Part shown: piece by piece, positions 1-9,996 of the stretch
Layout of the letters: every line of letters begins with the position of its first letter
Numbering within the stretch: the stretch's first letter is position 1
DNA from: Chara braunii
Lineage: Eukaryota > Streptophyta > Charophyceae > Charales > Characeae
Assembly: GCA_003427395.1 (NCBI GenBank)
Contig: BFEA01000365.1
Location: 1,513,649-1,542,291 of the forward strand
Reading direction: 5' to 3'
Length of the DNA: 28,643 bases
Translations under genes and position numbers: made by a program
The notes under the pieces: generated by a model
What the model saw: the letters and a program-made list of their open reading frames with translations, nothing else
The model's database searches: none
What the model was told of the DNA's origin: nothing

Positions 1-41
1 TTTACCAAACTGCAGAAAACGACTTAATAGCTCTATAAATG
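1..41 (+). mobile_element. Fragment of TIR transposon family
   Basis: These 41 bases closely resemble about 16278-16317 inside the TIR transposon at 15479-17636. Both show a TTTAC(C/T)AAACTG start followed by GCGACTTA/ACGACTTA and a TATA(A)ATG-like end. The fragment stops at the adapter that begins at base 42, so how far the element really extends to the right is unknown. Confidence 0.6.
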
Positions 42-79
42 CTGTCTCTTATACACATCTAGATGTGTATAAGAGACAG
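42..79. other. Nextera mate-pair junction adapter (assembly artefact)
   Basis: CTGTCTCTTATACACATCT (42-60) is followed directly by its reverse complement AGATGTGTATAAGAGACAG (61-79). Each half is the 19-bp Tn5 transposase mosaic end. The head-to-head 38-bp form is the circularisation junction of Nextera mate-pair libraries. It is synthetic sequence left in the assembly, not a genomic palindrome. The two flanks need not be neighbours in the genome: on the left is AT-rich transposon sequence and on the right an abrupt G-rich satellite. Confidence 0.97.
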
Positions 80-2160
80 GGTGGGAAGTGAGAGGGATAG
101 ACGTGGGAGGGTGAGACTGTAATTAACGGGAGAGAAAGAGGCGACTTGGGGGCGGGGGGAACGGTAGAGCGATCAACTGGAGAGATTCGAGCCGGGGGAC
201 GGGGTGAGTAGGGCTATGGGGGTGGTGACCGAGAGCGGTCGGGAGAATGGCAGGGGTGGTGGGGCGTGAGTGGGAGTGAAGAGGTGGAGCGGGGGGTGAC
301 TGGGAGTGACAGGGGGTAGTAGGGAGGCAGGTGAGAAGATGGCAATGGGGGTAGTGGTAAGAGGGCTCCTATAGGGCGATATGGTCGGGGGAATAGTAAA
401 GGAGAGGCGGGGCGTAATCTGGTGGAAACGAACTAAGGCGGGGGATGACTAGGACTGACGGGGAGTAACAGGGACTAGCAGGGGGGCTAGCGAAAGATCA
501 CGGTTGAGTGGTGGGGGGTAGCAAAGGGGGTGACGGGGGGTGGTGTTGGGTATGGGGGAGATTGGTAGGGAGGTCTAGTGAGAGACGGCAATCACAGAGG
601 AAGGGATTGAGCAGGACTGTAAGGATGGTAATATAAGAGGGCCTGGGTAGCGGTAGAGGAGTGTCGGGACGAAGGCTGGGGGTGACGAAGTGAGGCCGGG
701 GGTGACTAGAGATGACGGGAGGGGAGAAGGCGGATAGAAGATGGGTGGCAATTGAGGGGGTAGGTGGATCGATAAAGGGTTGAATGAGGGGCTGCGATGT
801 CGGGGGAGGAGGGTGAGTCGGGCGTGAGCTGATAGGTAGAGTGAAAAAGGGCCTATTGGGGGGCTGCGATGTCGGGGAGGCGGGTGATGGGGGGGTGGGC
901 AGGTGCGTCGGAGAATGGTGTTGGATGGGGGGGGGATTGGTGGGGAAGTCTAGTGGGAGGCGGGGATCACATGGGAAGAGGTTGAGCAGGGTGGTAGCCG
1001 GAGAGGGGCTGGGTAGTGGTAGGGGAGTGACGGAGCGTGAGCCGGGTAAGGCCGGGGGTGACTAGGAGTAACGAGAGAGGAGAGGGCAAATAAGAGATGG
1101 GTGATGATTGGGGGGGTAGGTAGAGCGAGAGAGGCCGAATGAGGGGCTGCGATGTCGGGGGAGGGGGGTGAGTAGGGCTACAGGGGTGGCATTGTGCAAC
1201 TGATCAGGAGAGTAGCGGGGGGGTGGTGGAGCATGAAGTGGGGGTAACGAGTTAAGGCGGGGGGTGATTGGGAGTGACGGGGGGTAGTGAAGGGCAGAGG
1301 AGGGAAAAATGACGACTGGGAGGGTAAAGATCGTGGTAAGAAAGTCAAAAAGAAAGCGGTAACGGGGGATTCAGGGGAAGATGATGGGCAGGGCCACGGG
1401 GGTAGAAGCGATAGGTGGTGACGGCAGAAATGGCGAATGGCGAGGAAGGGGGTGGAGGGGTCTAATGGAGAGGGGCAGTGACGGGAAGGTGGGGTAATGA
1501 GGGCTATAGTTGGTGGGGGGAAGGTGGTTGTGATAGTGTCCGGGAAGAGGTGGGAAGACTGTGGGGGGAGACCGGATAGAGCGGAGGGTGGCTGCGGGTG
1601 GTGGGGAGGGGGGTGGTTAGGCGGGTGAGGAAGTGGCGAGAAACAGGAGGGGGGGTAGGGTAGACAATCGGAGTGGTAGAGGGAGGTGAAGTGAGAAGGC
1701 GGTAGGGGGTAAGGGGGCGTAGCGGGGAATGGGCAGCTATCGGGTGGAATAGCGGAGATGAAGCAGAGCGGGTGTGAGCGGATGTGAGGCGGGTTTGTGG
1801 GGCAAGTCGGAAAGGGCCGAGGGGTCTGATGGAGAGAACTGGTGATGGGGAGGTGGGGTGAGCAAGGCTAGGGGTAGGTGGGGAGCGGCAGTCGTGATAG
1901 TGACCGGGAGGTGACGGGGAGAAAGCGGGGGGTGACGGGTTGAAGTGGCTGGTGGCTGCGGGTAATGGGGAGGGGAGTGATTGGGCGGGTGAGGAAGTGA
2001 CATGGGGGGGTGGGGAGAGCTAGAGATTGGTGAGTGGGGGTAGCCACGGTAGTATAGGGGGGGGGGAAAACCGGACGTAAGAGGAGCGAGTGGAGTGATG
2101 TGGTGAAGAGTAAGAGAGGGGTAAAGAGGAATGTGGGGTGCGGTGGCGGGGGTTGGACAG
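80..2160 (+). repeat. G-rich degenerate tandem satellite, period about 355-374 bp
   Basis: The + strand is very rich in G and poor in C, with many G-runs of 4-9. Diverged long-period copies are recognisable. The block at 541-843 realigns at 915-1190, sharing TGGTGTTGG, AGTCTAGTG, ATCACA, TTGAGCAGG and GAATGAGGGGCTGCGATGTC. The block at about 1436-1640 realigns at about 1800-2000, sharing GGGGTCTAATGGAGAG/GGGGTCTGATGGAGAG and GGTGGCTGCGGGT. Offsets are about 355, 363 and 374 bases. Long open frames here on the - strand are Pro/His/Ser/Leu-rich by composition and are not genes. Confidence 0.75.
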
Positions 2161-2599
2161 AATGGGTATGGATCGGATTCTTGGGGGGGGAACTTCGGGT
2201 ATGACCCTTTATAAGTCGGGAAGAGTGAAAGGTTCGCCTTTTGGATGGGGATAGAAAAGACGGGTAGGTACCTGCCAGTGGGGAGTATGGCAGTGAACAG
2301 AAGAAATCTGGAGCGTTTAGATTCGGTGGAGGAATAGGGAAGGAGAAGATACCTAAAACGGGAAAGGAATCGTGAAGTCGCTCGATAGAGGAAGCATCGA
2401 GTATACAAAGCCGCCCCTTCTCTTCAGAGGAATTAAGACGAAAATAAAAAAGCCGCTACTTTCTTTATTGAAGGTATATTGACGGTGAATACCCAGCAGA
2501 TACCGACCGTTTCATAGGCCAGCGTAGGGAGATTGAGTCGTCCCACTGTAGTTTTGAGAAAGGAAAACAGCACAAGAGGACACAACTACACTGTCAGTG
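2161..2599. other. Unassigned transition sequence
   Basis: G-richness fades after about 2340 and composition becomes mixed. I see no coding motif, repeat boundary or RNA signature in this stretch. Confidence 0.4.
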
Positions 2600-3030
2600 G
2601 GGCCGAGAGAGAGAGGCTCACGTCGACCACATAGGGCCTCGCCGCACCACCGTCGAAAAGGCGATTTTCGACAGTTCCGCATCGCCACACAGGCCGTCGA
2701 AATGTAAGGTGTCAGGACTCCTTCGACACCTGTCAGAGCATGGTGTTCGACAGTGGCGTTTCCACATCTCCAAAACGCCCGCCTGCGGTGGCGAACCACT
2801 CGACATGCCATTCGAAGGTTGTCGAAGACCCGTCGGAGTTCGACGGTCTTGAAAGAGGTCGGGATGAAGTAATGGTTGTCTTACCCTCCGCGCGTTCGTC
2901 TTTTTCCTGCTTGCTTTGACAAGTGCGTGCACTCTACAGTGTTGTGTGGCGAAGGGGGGGCATCCTGTCGAAACGAGGCTGTCGAATTTATTCTGACAGC
3001 CGTCGAATGTTTTCGACTTTCGACAGTGGT
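2600..3030. repeat. Dense cluster of TCGA-centred motifs (CTGTCGAA/TTCGACAG)
   Basis: The 8-mer TTCGACAG occurs at 2667, 2746 and 3019, and its reverse complement CTGTCGAA at 2965 and 2979. Many shorter GTCGA/TCGAC relatives lie between them (near 2621, 2651, 2694, 2720, 2799, 2820, 2839, 3001 and 3013). About 15 such sites fall in 430 bp. Some pair locally, for example GCTGTC (2978-2983) with GACAGC (2995-3000). Short open frames across the region look like by-products of this motif use. The function is unknown: a degenerate foldback repeat or a protein-binding array would both fit. Confidence 0.6.
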
Positions 3031-3479
3031 GCGGCGAGGCCCATAATGATTGAGAAAGTACGGGTAGATACCTAGCGTCAAAGCGTGGAGAGAAGGCGAC
3101 GAGATTTGAGTGCGGGGGGAGGGATTGAGTGGAGCAGAAAGGTACTTAGCAGGAGAGGATGTCACCACACCTCTCGAAGAAGCCAGATACTGATGTCAAA
3201 AGAAGAAGACGTAAACACCCGATAATGGCGCCAAAAAGCAGGAGATTGTTCCGATGATGAAGACTCGTCCGGTGCTACAGTGCGTGGGCTGAACTCAGAA
3301 GGCGACGGAAGTCCGTTCCATATTTGCCCCGATGAATGTTGGCCAAAAAGTCCCTTCAGATGCGCACAGCATTGGTCCCTCCCAAAAACGAATGATTACC
3401 CACCGGGCCGCCTTCCTTCGTCCACCTTTCCAAAGGAGGAAAAGGAGGTGGTGGGCCAGCGCAGGACGAAAAGTAGCTC
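3031..3479. other. Unassigned sequence with several short overlapping open frames
   Basis: Open frames of 63-104 codons overlap on both strands. None shows a recognisable domain, and none is favoured by composition. I see no structural RNA or repeat boundary that I can support. Confidence 0.35.
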
Positions 3480-4290
3480 GTCTCACCTGTGGCTTCGAAA
3501 GCCACTATCTTTTCCTCAGAATAGAGGCATGATAGATTCCCTAGCTTTAGGGGGGTCCCTTGCAAGCGCCGACGGCTGACTCGGGCGAAAACCCTAGTCA
3601 CATGCACTGGGCCTCGTCCCTCCCACCTACCTCCCCGGAGGTGGGGAGGTGGTGGATCGGCGTAGGAAGTTTTAGTTTTGATCTTCTCCGCTACGATGTC
3701 GCTGTCCGTTGCTCGAAAAAGTAAGCAGAGGCAAGTCCTCTACCGAGCATGGTCGCGTCACATACGAGGTAACAAAAAGCAGACGAGGGTGAATGATCAG
3801 ATCCCTGTAGCGGAGCACTCAAGTCGAGTGCTACGCTGGTAGTTCTGTTTAGGTCTGGTTTGGCAAATCATGAGAAAGTCGAAAGGGGGGGTGGTCCCCG
3901 AGAGTACAGCTGATACTACGGAAAACGACCGTCGTAGTATGTTGGCAGCCATACCCGGACTCCTTCTCCCTCCTGGGTAGAAGGAGCGGGTAGCTATGGT
4001 GTGATAAACCTAGCAAGCAAGCCACGCGAGAGCGCAGGCGAACGGAGCGCCGCAGAAATCGCGTGCCTTTCCCCAATCGGTCGGGCGCTAACACTCTCCT
4101 CTTTTCTTTTTTGGAAAACGGTCTGGCCGACGTGGATGACTAGACTGCAGTTACAAACTCTGCCCTGCGACAGCCACGCGACGACAGAGTTTGGACTGCA
4201 GTGTAAACTTGAGAGGGGACTGGACTCCAAAAGGGCAGTTTGAAATGTACTTTCAAACTGTAACCCTGATAGCGCCCTAGTTTTCTCATA
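3480..4290. repeat. Cluster of strong hairpins (foldback-rich segment)
   Basis: At least seven local inverted repeats lie here. GTGGCTT pairs with AAGCCAC (3489-3505), CCTCCCC with GGGGAGG (3630-3649), AGCACTC with GAGTGCT (3814-3832), and ATACTACG with CGTAGTAT (3913-3940). A nested TACCCG/CTCCTTCT pairs with AGAAGGAG/CGGGTA (3952-3992), and a nested CTGCAGT/AAACTCTG with CAGAGTTT/ACTGCAG (4145-4201). A perfect 10-bp stem CAGTTTGAAA/TTTCAAACTG lies at 4236-4260. The last about 40 bases (4249-4288) resemble the right arm of the foldback element at 28405-28441. This suggests that 4290 is the end of a mobile or foldback unit abutting the LINE. Confidence 0.65.
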
Positions 4291-6745
4291 AAACAATTAT
4301 CCTAATCAACTTCCAGAAAGCATATGATAGGGTCAACTGGGACTCCGTCCAGGCGGCCCTTGAGAAGGTAGGAATTGGGCCTAAATTCAGAACCTTTGTT
4401 AAAGCCCTATATGGCACTTCGACAGGCAGAGTCTTGGTAATCATCCCCACTCAAGGTTACCAGATCCTTGCGTCAGGGGTGTCTCCTGGCCCCATCTCTT
4501 TTTATGATACAACTTGAAATTCTGCTAAATATGGTAAGGCAACACCCGAATTTTGAAGGGCTGCAGATCTCCCCCTCATATTCCATGAAAAGTTTCAGCC
4601 TTGGCAGATGACTTCTCCGCCATTTCTGAGAACTCAGTAACATCGCTCTTGGCCTTAGAACAATGTCTATTCACGAACGAACTGGCATCGGAAATGCGGG
4701 TCAGTTGGCAAAAGTCGGTGACCCTCACTCCCAGCGGTGAACCACTGGCATTGGACCTGGGCATAACGGTTAAACCTCGCTCAGCAGTAGAAAGATACTT
4801 GGGAATACAAGTATCCTTTGGCAATTCCTCTGACCTTCAAAACTCAATAATTGAAAACATGATTAGAGACACATGCACTGGTTGGTCCAAAACCCGCTTC
4901 CTATCGCTGTTTGGCAGGGCTATGGTAATTAACACATTCATATCTTCCAAACTATGGTTCATCTCATCTATCTATGCACTCTCCCCAAAATCAAGTACCA
5001 ACATCAGACACCTCCTGTTCCGCTTTCTCTGGAAAGGAGATTCGGAGGCCCAATCAGTCTTACCCAAGGTCAGCTGGTCAAAAATAACAGAGAAAACGAA
5101 GGTGGGGGGTCTGGGGGTTCTAGACCCTGAAACACTGAATAGGGCATTGCTGGCAAAATGGTCAGTGAGAGCCCTCACAACTAATGAAAAGCAACCATGG
5201 ATCATACTGGCCCAATTTTCCTTAGCGAATCAATAGAAACTGTCTAATTCTGAAGCAGTCTGGCATGCCTAACTAATTAAACCTTTCACCGCCCGTACCT
5301 CGACTAAGACCTGGGAAGGAATCCTCAAGGCGTGGGGGAAGATGCTTCCTCAACGCCTAGAGGAACCCTCCACGGAAGAAGAAATCCTTAATACTTGTCT
5401 GTTTGAGAACACAGCGATTCGTAACCATGCAGGGCTTCCGTTCTCTGTGGCCAAAGGCCCCGGTAACTTCGCCCGAAAGTGGATGCAACGAGGCATCTGG
5501 CTCATTCGACATATTTGGGATACCGACAGGAAAACGTGGAAGAAAGCAGCAAAGTGCAGACAACATCTTGCAGACCTTCACCAAGTGGACATTCATCTGG
5601 CGGAACCGATCTCCGCAATCCCCTCGAAGTGGTTCACTAGCATCTCCCACCCTACCAGGAACTACTGTGAACAACAATGGTTCAAGTCGCCAACCCTACC
5701 GATTCGGTTCTTTAGAATAGATAAAGTCCTTGTCAATGGAGGAATTGAAGCTTCAGAATGGGCTCTCTGTGATTTGGCATTCCGGCAGATCAAAGACTAT
5801 GTGCCCACTTGTCTGGAGGGTATGCAGGAAATAAATGTTCAGCAGGAATCTTACGGATCTTTCCGAATCTCCAGCCAGGTTACCACTGGCCAGGATAGGA
5901 AAGTCGATGCAGACAAACTGGGTTGGGTAATCTCAGTTCCAGGTAAGGAAGATAACAAAGTGTCTTCAAGGGATTACACATCTAAAATAGGATATAGTCT
6001 CTACTCTGATGCGCATTCCATTCAAGCCGGCCTCAGGGTTAACTGGCAACACAGAGTAACATCCTTAAAGCTTAGACCAGTTTCCGCCTCTTGGGTGACC
6101 TTATTTATCCAACTATTGCTCTCGTCACTGGAAACGAAGGTAGGGGGACTCCAATGGCTACACCTCCACTCATGTGTTCCCACTGCTCTTTGGTGTTCAG
6201 AAAAAGGTATGGAATACTCAACATTATGTGACGCCTGTTCCCATCCGTCGTTAGAAGATTGGTTATATCTTTGGTGGGAGTGCATCATTGCCAGAGGATT
6301 CAGGGAATTTTTGGACATCTTATGGGTTAAGGCGTACTCAACGACAGGCTTTTGGAATCAAGATCTGGTAATTACAGGCAGAATACCAGAGTAATTTAAA
6401 CACCACCAGGTGGGCACTGTGACCCAGATCTTCAGAAGGAGAGCTTTTTGGACACTATGGGTAGCAAGACGTGATAGGCGCTTTCTTAATTCCAAACCTC
6501 CTCTCCCTTCCCTTATCGCCAAGTTTAGACACTCTATAAGAATGGAGATCACAGCAGACAGGATCAATGCCAAACGTCAATCTAGCTCCCTGGAAACAGC
6601 TATAGAAACTTTTCAGCGGAAATGTTCGTTACCATATAAATGGGCGGGTTTAAATACTGGCAATAAGCTATTCTACTCTGATCTCTTATGTGACCATTCT
6701 CTCAGTCCCAGTGTTTATCCTTCCAGTCAGGCAGCTCTTAGCTGA
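4291..6745 (+). pseudogene. 5'-truncated L1/Tx1-like LINE reverse transcriptase (ORF2)
   Basis: The fragment encodes the catalytic core and C-terminus of a non-LTR reverse transcriptase. It starts inside the RT domain with the block A motif FQKAYDRVNWD (about 4311-4343), so the endonuclease and N-terminal RT are missing. SGV.(P/Q)G follows near 4475, and the catalytic ALADDF lies near 4600. The thumb region (GRAMVIN, LFRFLWKG, KVGGLGVLD, about 4915-5130) and a C-terminal CDAC...WWEC knuckle (about 6229-6280) come next, then an RRAFWTLWVARRDRRF tail. Two frame changes lie between 4480 and 4600. From there one frame runs to 6742 with only three stops, near 5235, 5273 and 6393. Assignment to the L1/Tx1 group rests on the thumb and C-terminal motifs as I remember them. 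The His of the usual knuckle appears to be replaced by Tyr. Confidence 0.88.
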
Positions 6746-6928
6746 GAGGGACTGCAAATGACCATCCCAATCTGGTAGCCTTAGCGGTATGGCTACCGGT
6801 GCCCATTGGAAAACGCGCGGCCCACTCTGTGTGTCACAGGCGGTTGCGAGTAAACAAAATGACAACGAATTTTCCCGTGTACGATGAAAGTTTCATTCTC
6901 ACTTTTGCACATTCGAAAATGCGCAGCC

Positions 6929-6930
<2 letters not shown>
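6746..6930. other. LINE 3' flank, no gene seen
   Basis: There is no poly-A tail or clear target-site duplication at the LINE end. A 7-bp hairpin GGTAGCC/GGCTACC lies at about 6774-6797. Otherwise the segment is unassigned. Confidence 0.4.
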
Positions 6931-6979
<49 letters not shown>

Positions 6980-7033
6980 AGACTCTGGGAGAGGGAGAGA
7001 GAGAGAGTCCAGGCGTATTGTCCGCGACGCCGG

Positions 7034-7114
<81 letters not shown>
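6931..7114 (+). repeat. Compound microsatellite (GT)22 ... (GA)n ... (TC)38
   Basis: (GT)22 spans 6931-6974, a short GA-rich run 6988-7007, and an uninterrupted (TC)n of about 38 units 7038-7114. The TC tract ends exactly where homology to the right-hand copy of the large repeat begins (7115). It therefore sits at the outer edge of the left LTR, where about 90 bases present next to the right copy are absent. Open frames across it encode dipeptide repeats and are not genes. Confidence 0.95.
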
Positions 7115-7117
<3 letters not shown>

Positions 7118-7988
7118 GACGCAAAATAATCCCGCGAGCCGCCGAGACGGCCGCAGTTGCGTCGACCTTTCGCCGCTGTAGTCGAGTGTGCCAGCTATAC
7201 ATCCCACGATCCCCTACGACAGGATAGGTTTTCGCGGGGCATAAGCTTTCATCCCTAAGGGGTTGTCACCACCCTTAGAGGCGTATCTTTACCGAGCTAC
7301 TGACCCACATGCAAAAGCTTTTATATGCAATTGAAGAGGTGAGTCAATCGAGGGTTTTTGCTCGCTCGTTGTAGTATAGGTACGCGATATCAAAACGCCT
7401 AATCATCCCGAACGTTGTTTGTCGCTTAGGGCGCTGATCTCCTAAGGATGAAGCATACACCGGTCGACTAGGGCAATCTTGGTTAAGCATGAAAACAGGC
7501 AAATTATCTCTAGTCCCTTACATACAGTATTCACAGGAACATATGACTTTTCAAAGCAATACATACACAAATCATCCTTTAAAACAATCAATCTAACAAT
7601 CATTATTGTAGAAAGCACAACACAATGCTTAACATAATTGATTTGGTCTGACGAAAAAATATTATGCCGTCTCGTTCCCTCCTTGTCGCTGATACAATCT
7701 CTTTGTAATCTCTAGTTGAATGAATCTGAATTGTCCATAAAGCTTCTTTTACTCATCTTTCACATAAGGGTCTAAAGATGACTTAAGACAGAATAAATAC
7801 TTTTGTTTACGTTTTTTTTCTATGTATTTACCCCTCAAATCGAAAGCATGATAAGGAAATCATTGGGGTAATCTAAATATTATCCATCCGACGGTCCTAT
7901 CTACATAGAGTATTTTTGTTTTGTTTTTTAGATTACTTCGTGAAACCATAAGTCATATGGTTTCCTGAACGGGACTAAGTCTATGGGA

Positions 7989-9117
7989 AGTGTTTTTTAT
8001 AAATCCGGATAAAATTCCAGAAGACGGTGCCTAACCCAGGTAAATTTTTCATCCTCCGCGCACATGTGCCTCTAATAAATCCAACCGCGTCAGCTCCTCG
8101 TCGTTAAATACCAAGGTAGTCACTCGTTCACACGCATGAATCCAACGATTTGAGTATTATAGAAGGAGTCCATCCGAGAGGCTAGTCTCCATACTACAAT
8201 TCGAAGAGGCCGACTACGTCCAAACAAGTGTCGGGTCTCAATGTCCCGAATCCGAATGACGCCGAAGCGTTTGCCGGACGAAGTAATCTTAATACTCACA
8301 ATGACTTGAGAGAGACATTGGAGGTTGCTCGCGCGGTGGAAATACAGAGTATATCCAAAGAACTCATCAGGGGTCCGAGCCGTGTTCGCTCGGAAATCTG
8401 CGCGAGTGTTAGGGAAAAATCCCTCGCCATTCTGGAGTAGTCCAATGAAGTCGATCCACTCAGTAGGAGATACATCTCGAACTTGAAATAATTAATCCGC
8501 TCCTCTGATAAGGTCGTCCTCGAGCGTGTCACGAACCAGCAGGTACCTCGGAATCGTCAAATCTCGTCGTGCTCCAGGCATCTGCGTGTCAGAACAAAAC
8601 CTCATCAATTGCGTAATACCTCCAAAAGTTTGTCATCCTCGTCCTCCAAATCATGCTCAAATAACGGTTCGATATCTAGGATGACGAACCTATTAGCTCG
8701 CATTCGCCTCACATAATATATGCTAAGGAATGGACCCTGTTGTTCGTTCATCCAAAGTACGGAGCGGACGAACGTCAACCTTATCTCAGGAATCTCATTT
8801 ATTTCTGGGTTTATCACGTACGACTGCACAACAACTAAATTCATGTTGGCGAAATCTCGCTCGGAAGTGGAGGCGCGAACTCATAAATGAAGAATATCCA
8901 ATCCAAATCCCGACCTAAAAATAAGTCGTCTAGGAGGATTCCGCGCACTGCCACCCCAGAATCGTGGAACATCCTCCTCTGAGTATAATTCAGACGGTTT
9001 GTAGACGAGCCCTCCTATTCTCTCTAATCTTTCCACATTACGCCTTTGGGACTCGGCTCATTCCGCCGCTACATCACGATTGCGAAAAAGGTAACAGACC
9101 GTCGTCCTTGCTGCCAT
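7989..9117 (-). pseudogene. Decayed accessory reading frame inside the left LTR
   Basis: I do not recognise this protein. ATG at 9117-9115 directly follows a good 3' splice site (CTTCTTTTCAG, 9128-9118, with GTAACT upstream). The frame begins MAARTTVCYLFRNRD and meets TGA at 9060-9058. It continues as AESQRRNVERLERI to a one-base insertion near 8887, then in another frame as NMNLVVVQSYVINPE to a stop at 8607-8605. An ATG overlapping that stop (8605-8603) opens the next frame. After a TAA at 8494-8492, 123 codons stay open (8491-8123) with QVRDVSPTEWIDFIGLLQ and FFGYTLYFHRASNLQC. A last shifted piece, ending KKHFP, stops near 7989. The ancestral product would be about 330-370 residues. The right copy keeps the first part with the same TGA, so that stop predates insertion or is not a true defect. 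Confidence 0.5.
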
Positions 9118-9179
9118 CTGAAAAGAAGGACGAGAGTAGTTACGTCAAAACTTTCTGCTACTGAGTATTAATCACACAT

Positions 9180-9996
9180 AACATAGGATTCGTGAAAACT
9201 CAACAAAAAAAAATGTTGGGTTTGAACGAAATCTATTCAGGATTTTGAGCGTATGTTTCTTATGCCTTTTGTAGGAGCAAGATTCTTTGCAAAGTAAAAA
9301 ATAACACAAAAAAGAATAAAAAAATTAAAATTGAAAACCATTGGAAGTGGCGAGGAAAAAATCTGTTTTTTCCTCAATAAATCATTACTAGGTGAAGTAT
9401 AGTATATTTAGAGATTGAAATATACATTTTTTTTATTATGTCAAAAAATCATGTCTATAGTCTGTGGACAAACTTTCTTTTTTTTTATGTTTTTTAAACT
9501 TTAGAAGAAAAAAAATCTTTCGGTTTTTTATTTTTCACTTGCGTTTAACTAAGAATTAAAAGATGTATCCGGGATAAAAGTTGTTTGTGTTATTATTTTA
9601 CATAACATACATTTTTTTGCAATGATTTTTTTGTTAACTTAAAAATTGCTTTACAGAGTCTATAAAATGTTGGACACGGCATATAGCCCTGTATGCGAGA
9701 ATTCACTGAAACTGTTTTTTTTTCAACTTTCGAGTTTGTTTTATTGGAGCTCTGATTTTTTGCCAACCTATTGAGATTGACTTATAGTCCTATAACAGGA
9801 TCTTTGCAAGCAAGAGTTTTTTTCCATATTTTAAGAACCGCACGACCGTTTGCCTGATTTTTTCCTTTGTTTTTTGGAAAGTGGTTAAAAATGTATATTT
9901 TTTTAAAACGAGAAATACAAGTTTCAGTTCTAATTTTTCACTCTATACAAAATGTTGGGTTTTGTGATTTTGTATGGTTTTCATGAATCCTGTGTT
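9180..9996 (+). mobile_element. Non-autonomous TIR DNA transposon, copy 1 (TSD ACAT)
   Basis: The element begins AACATAGGATTCGTGAAAAC and ends with a sequence whose complement reads AACACAGGATTCATGAAAAC. It is flanked on both sides by ACAT (9176-9179 and 9997-10000). The right LTR copy supplies the empty site: TAATCACACATTATATTT near 23057-23075 has one ACAT and no insert. The insertion therefore happened after the two LTRs separated. It is AT-rich with no coding potential. The 4-bp duplication fits Chapaev-, Sola- or Academ-type families, but I cannot choose between them. Confidence 0.88.

Noticed and set aside
42-79. Natural palindrome or transposon end
   Set aside because: The sequence is exactly the Tn5 mosaic end in the Nextera junction arrangement.
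1737-2408. 223-codon open frame on the - strand
   Set aside because: It is the C-rich complement of the G-rich satellite. The product is Pro/His/Ser/Leu low complexity and stays open only because the complement of this tract rarely forms stop codons.
3187-3215. Second hammerhead core (ACTGATGTCAAAAG)
   Set aside because: The core base after CTGATG is T, not A, and no stem II or GAAA follows at the right spacing.
6799-7207. Open frames encoding Val-Cys, Leu-Ser, Arg-Glu and Thr-His dipeptide repeats
   Set aside because: They are direct translations of the GT, GA and TC microsatellites.
8228-8440. 70-codon + strand frame (MSGLNVPNPND...)
   Set aside because: It is antisense to the accessory frame of the LTR, which is open for 123 codons on the - strand and continuous with sequence conserved in the other LTR.
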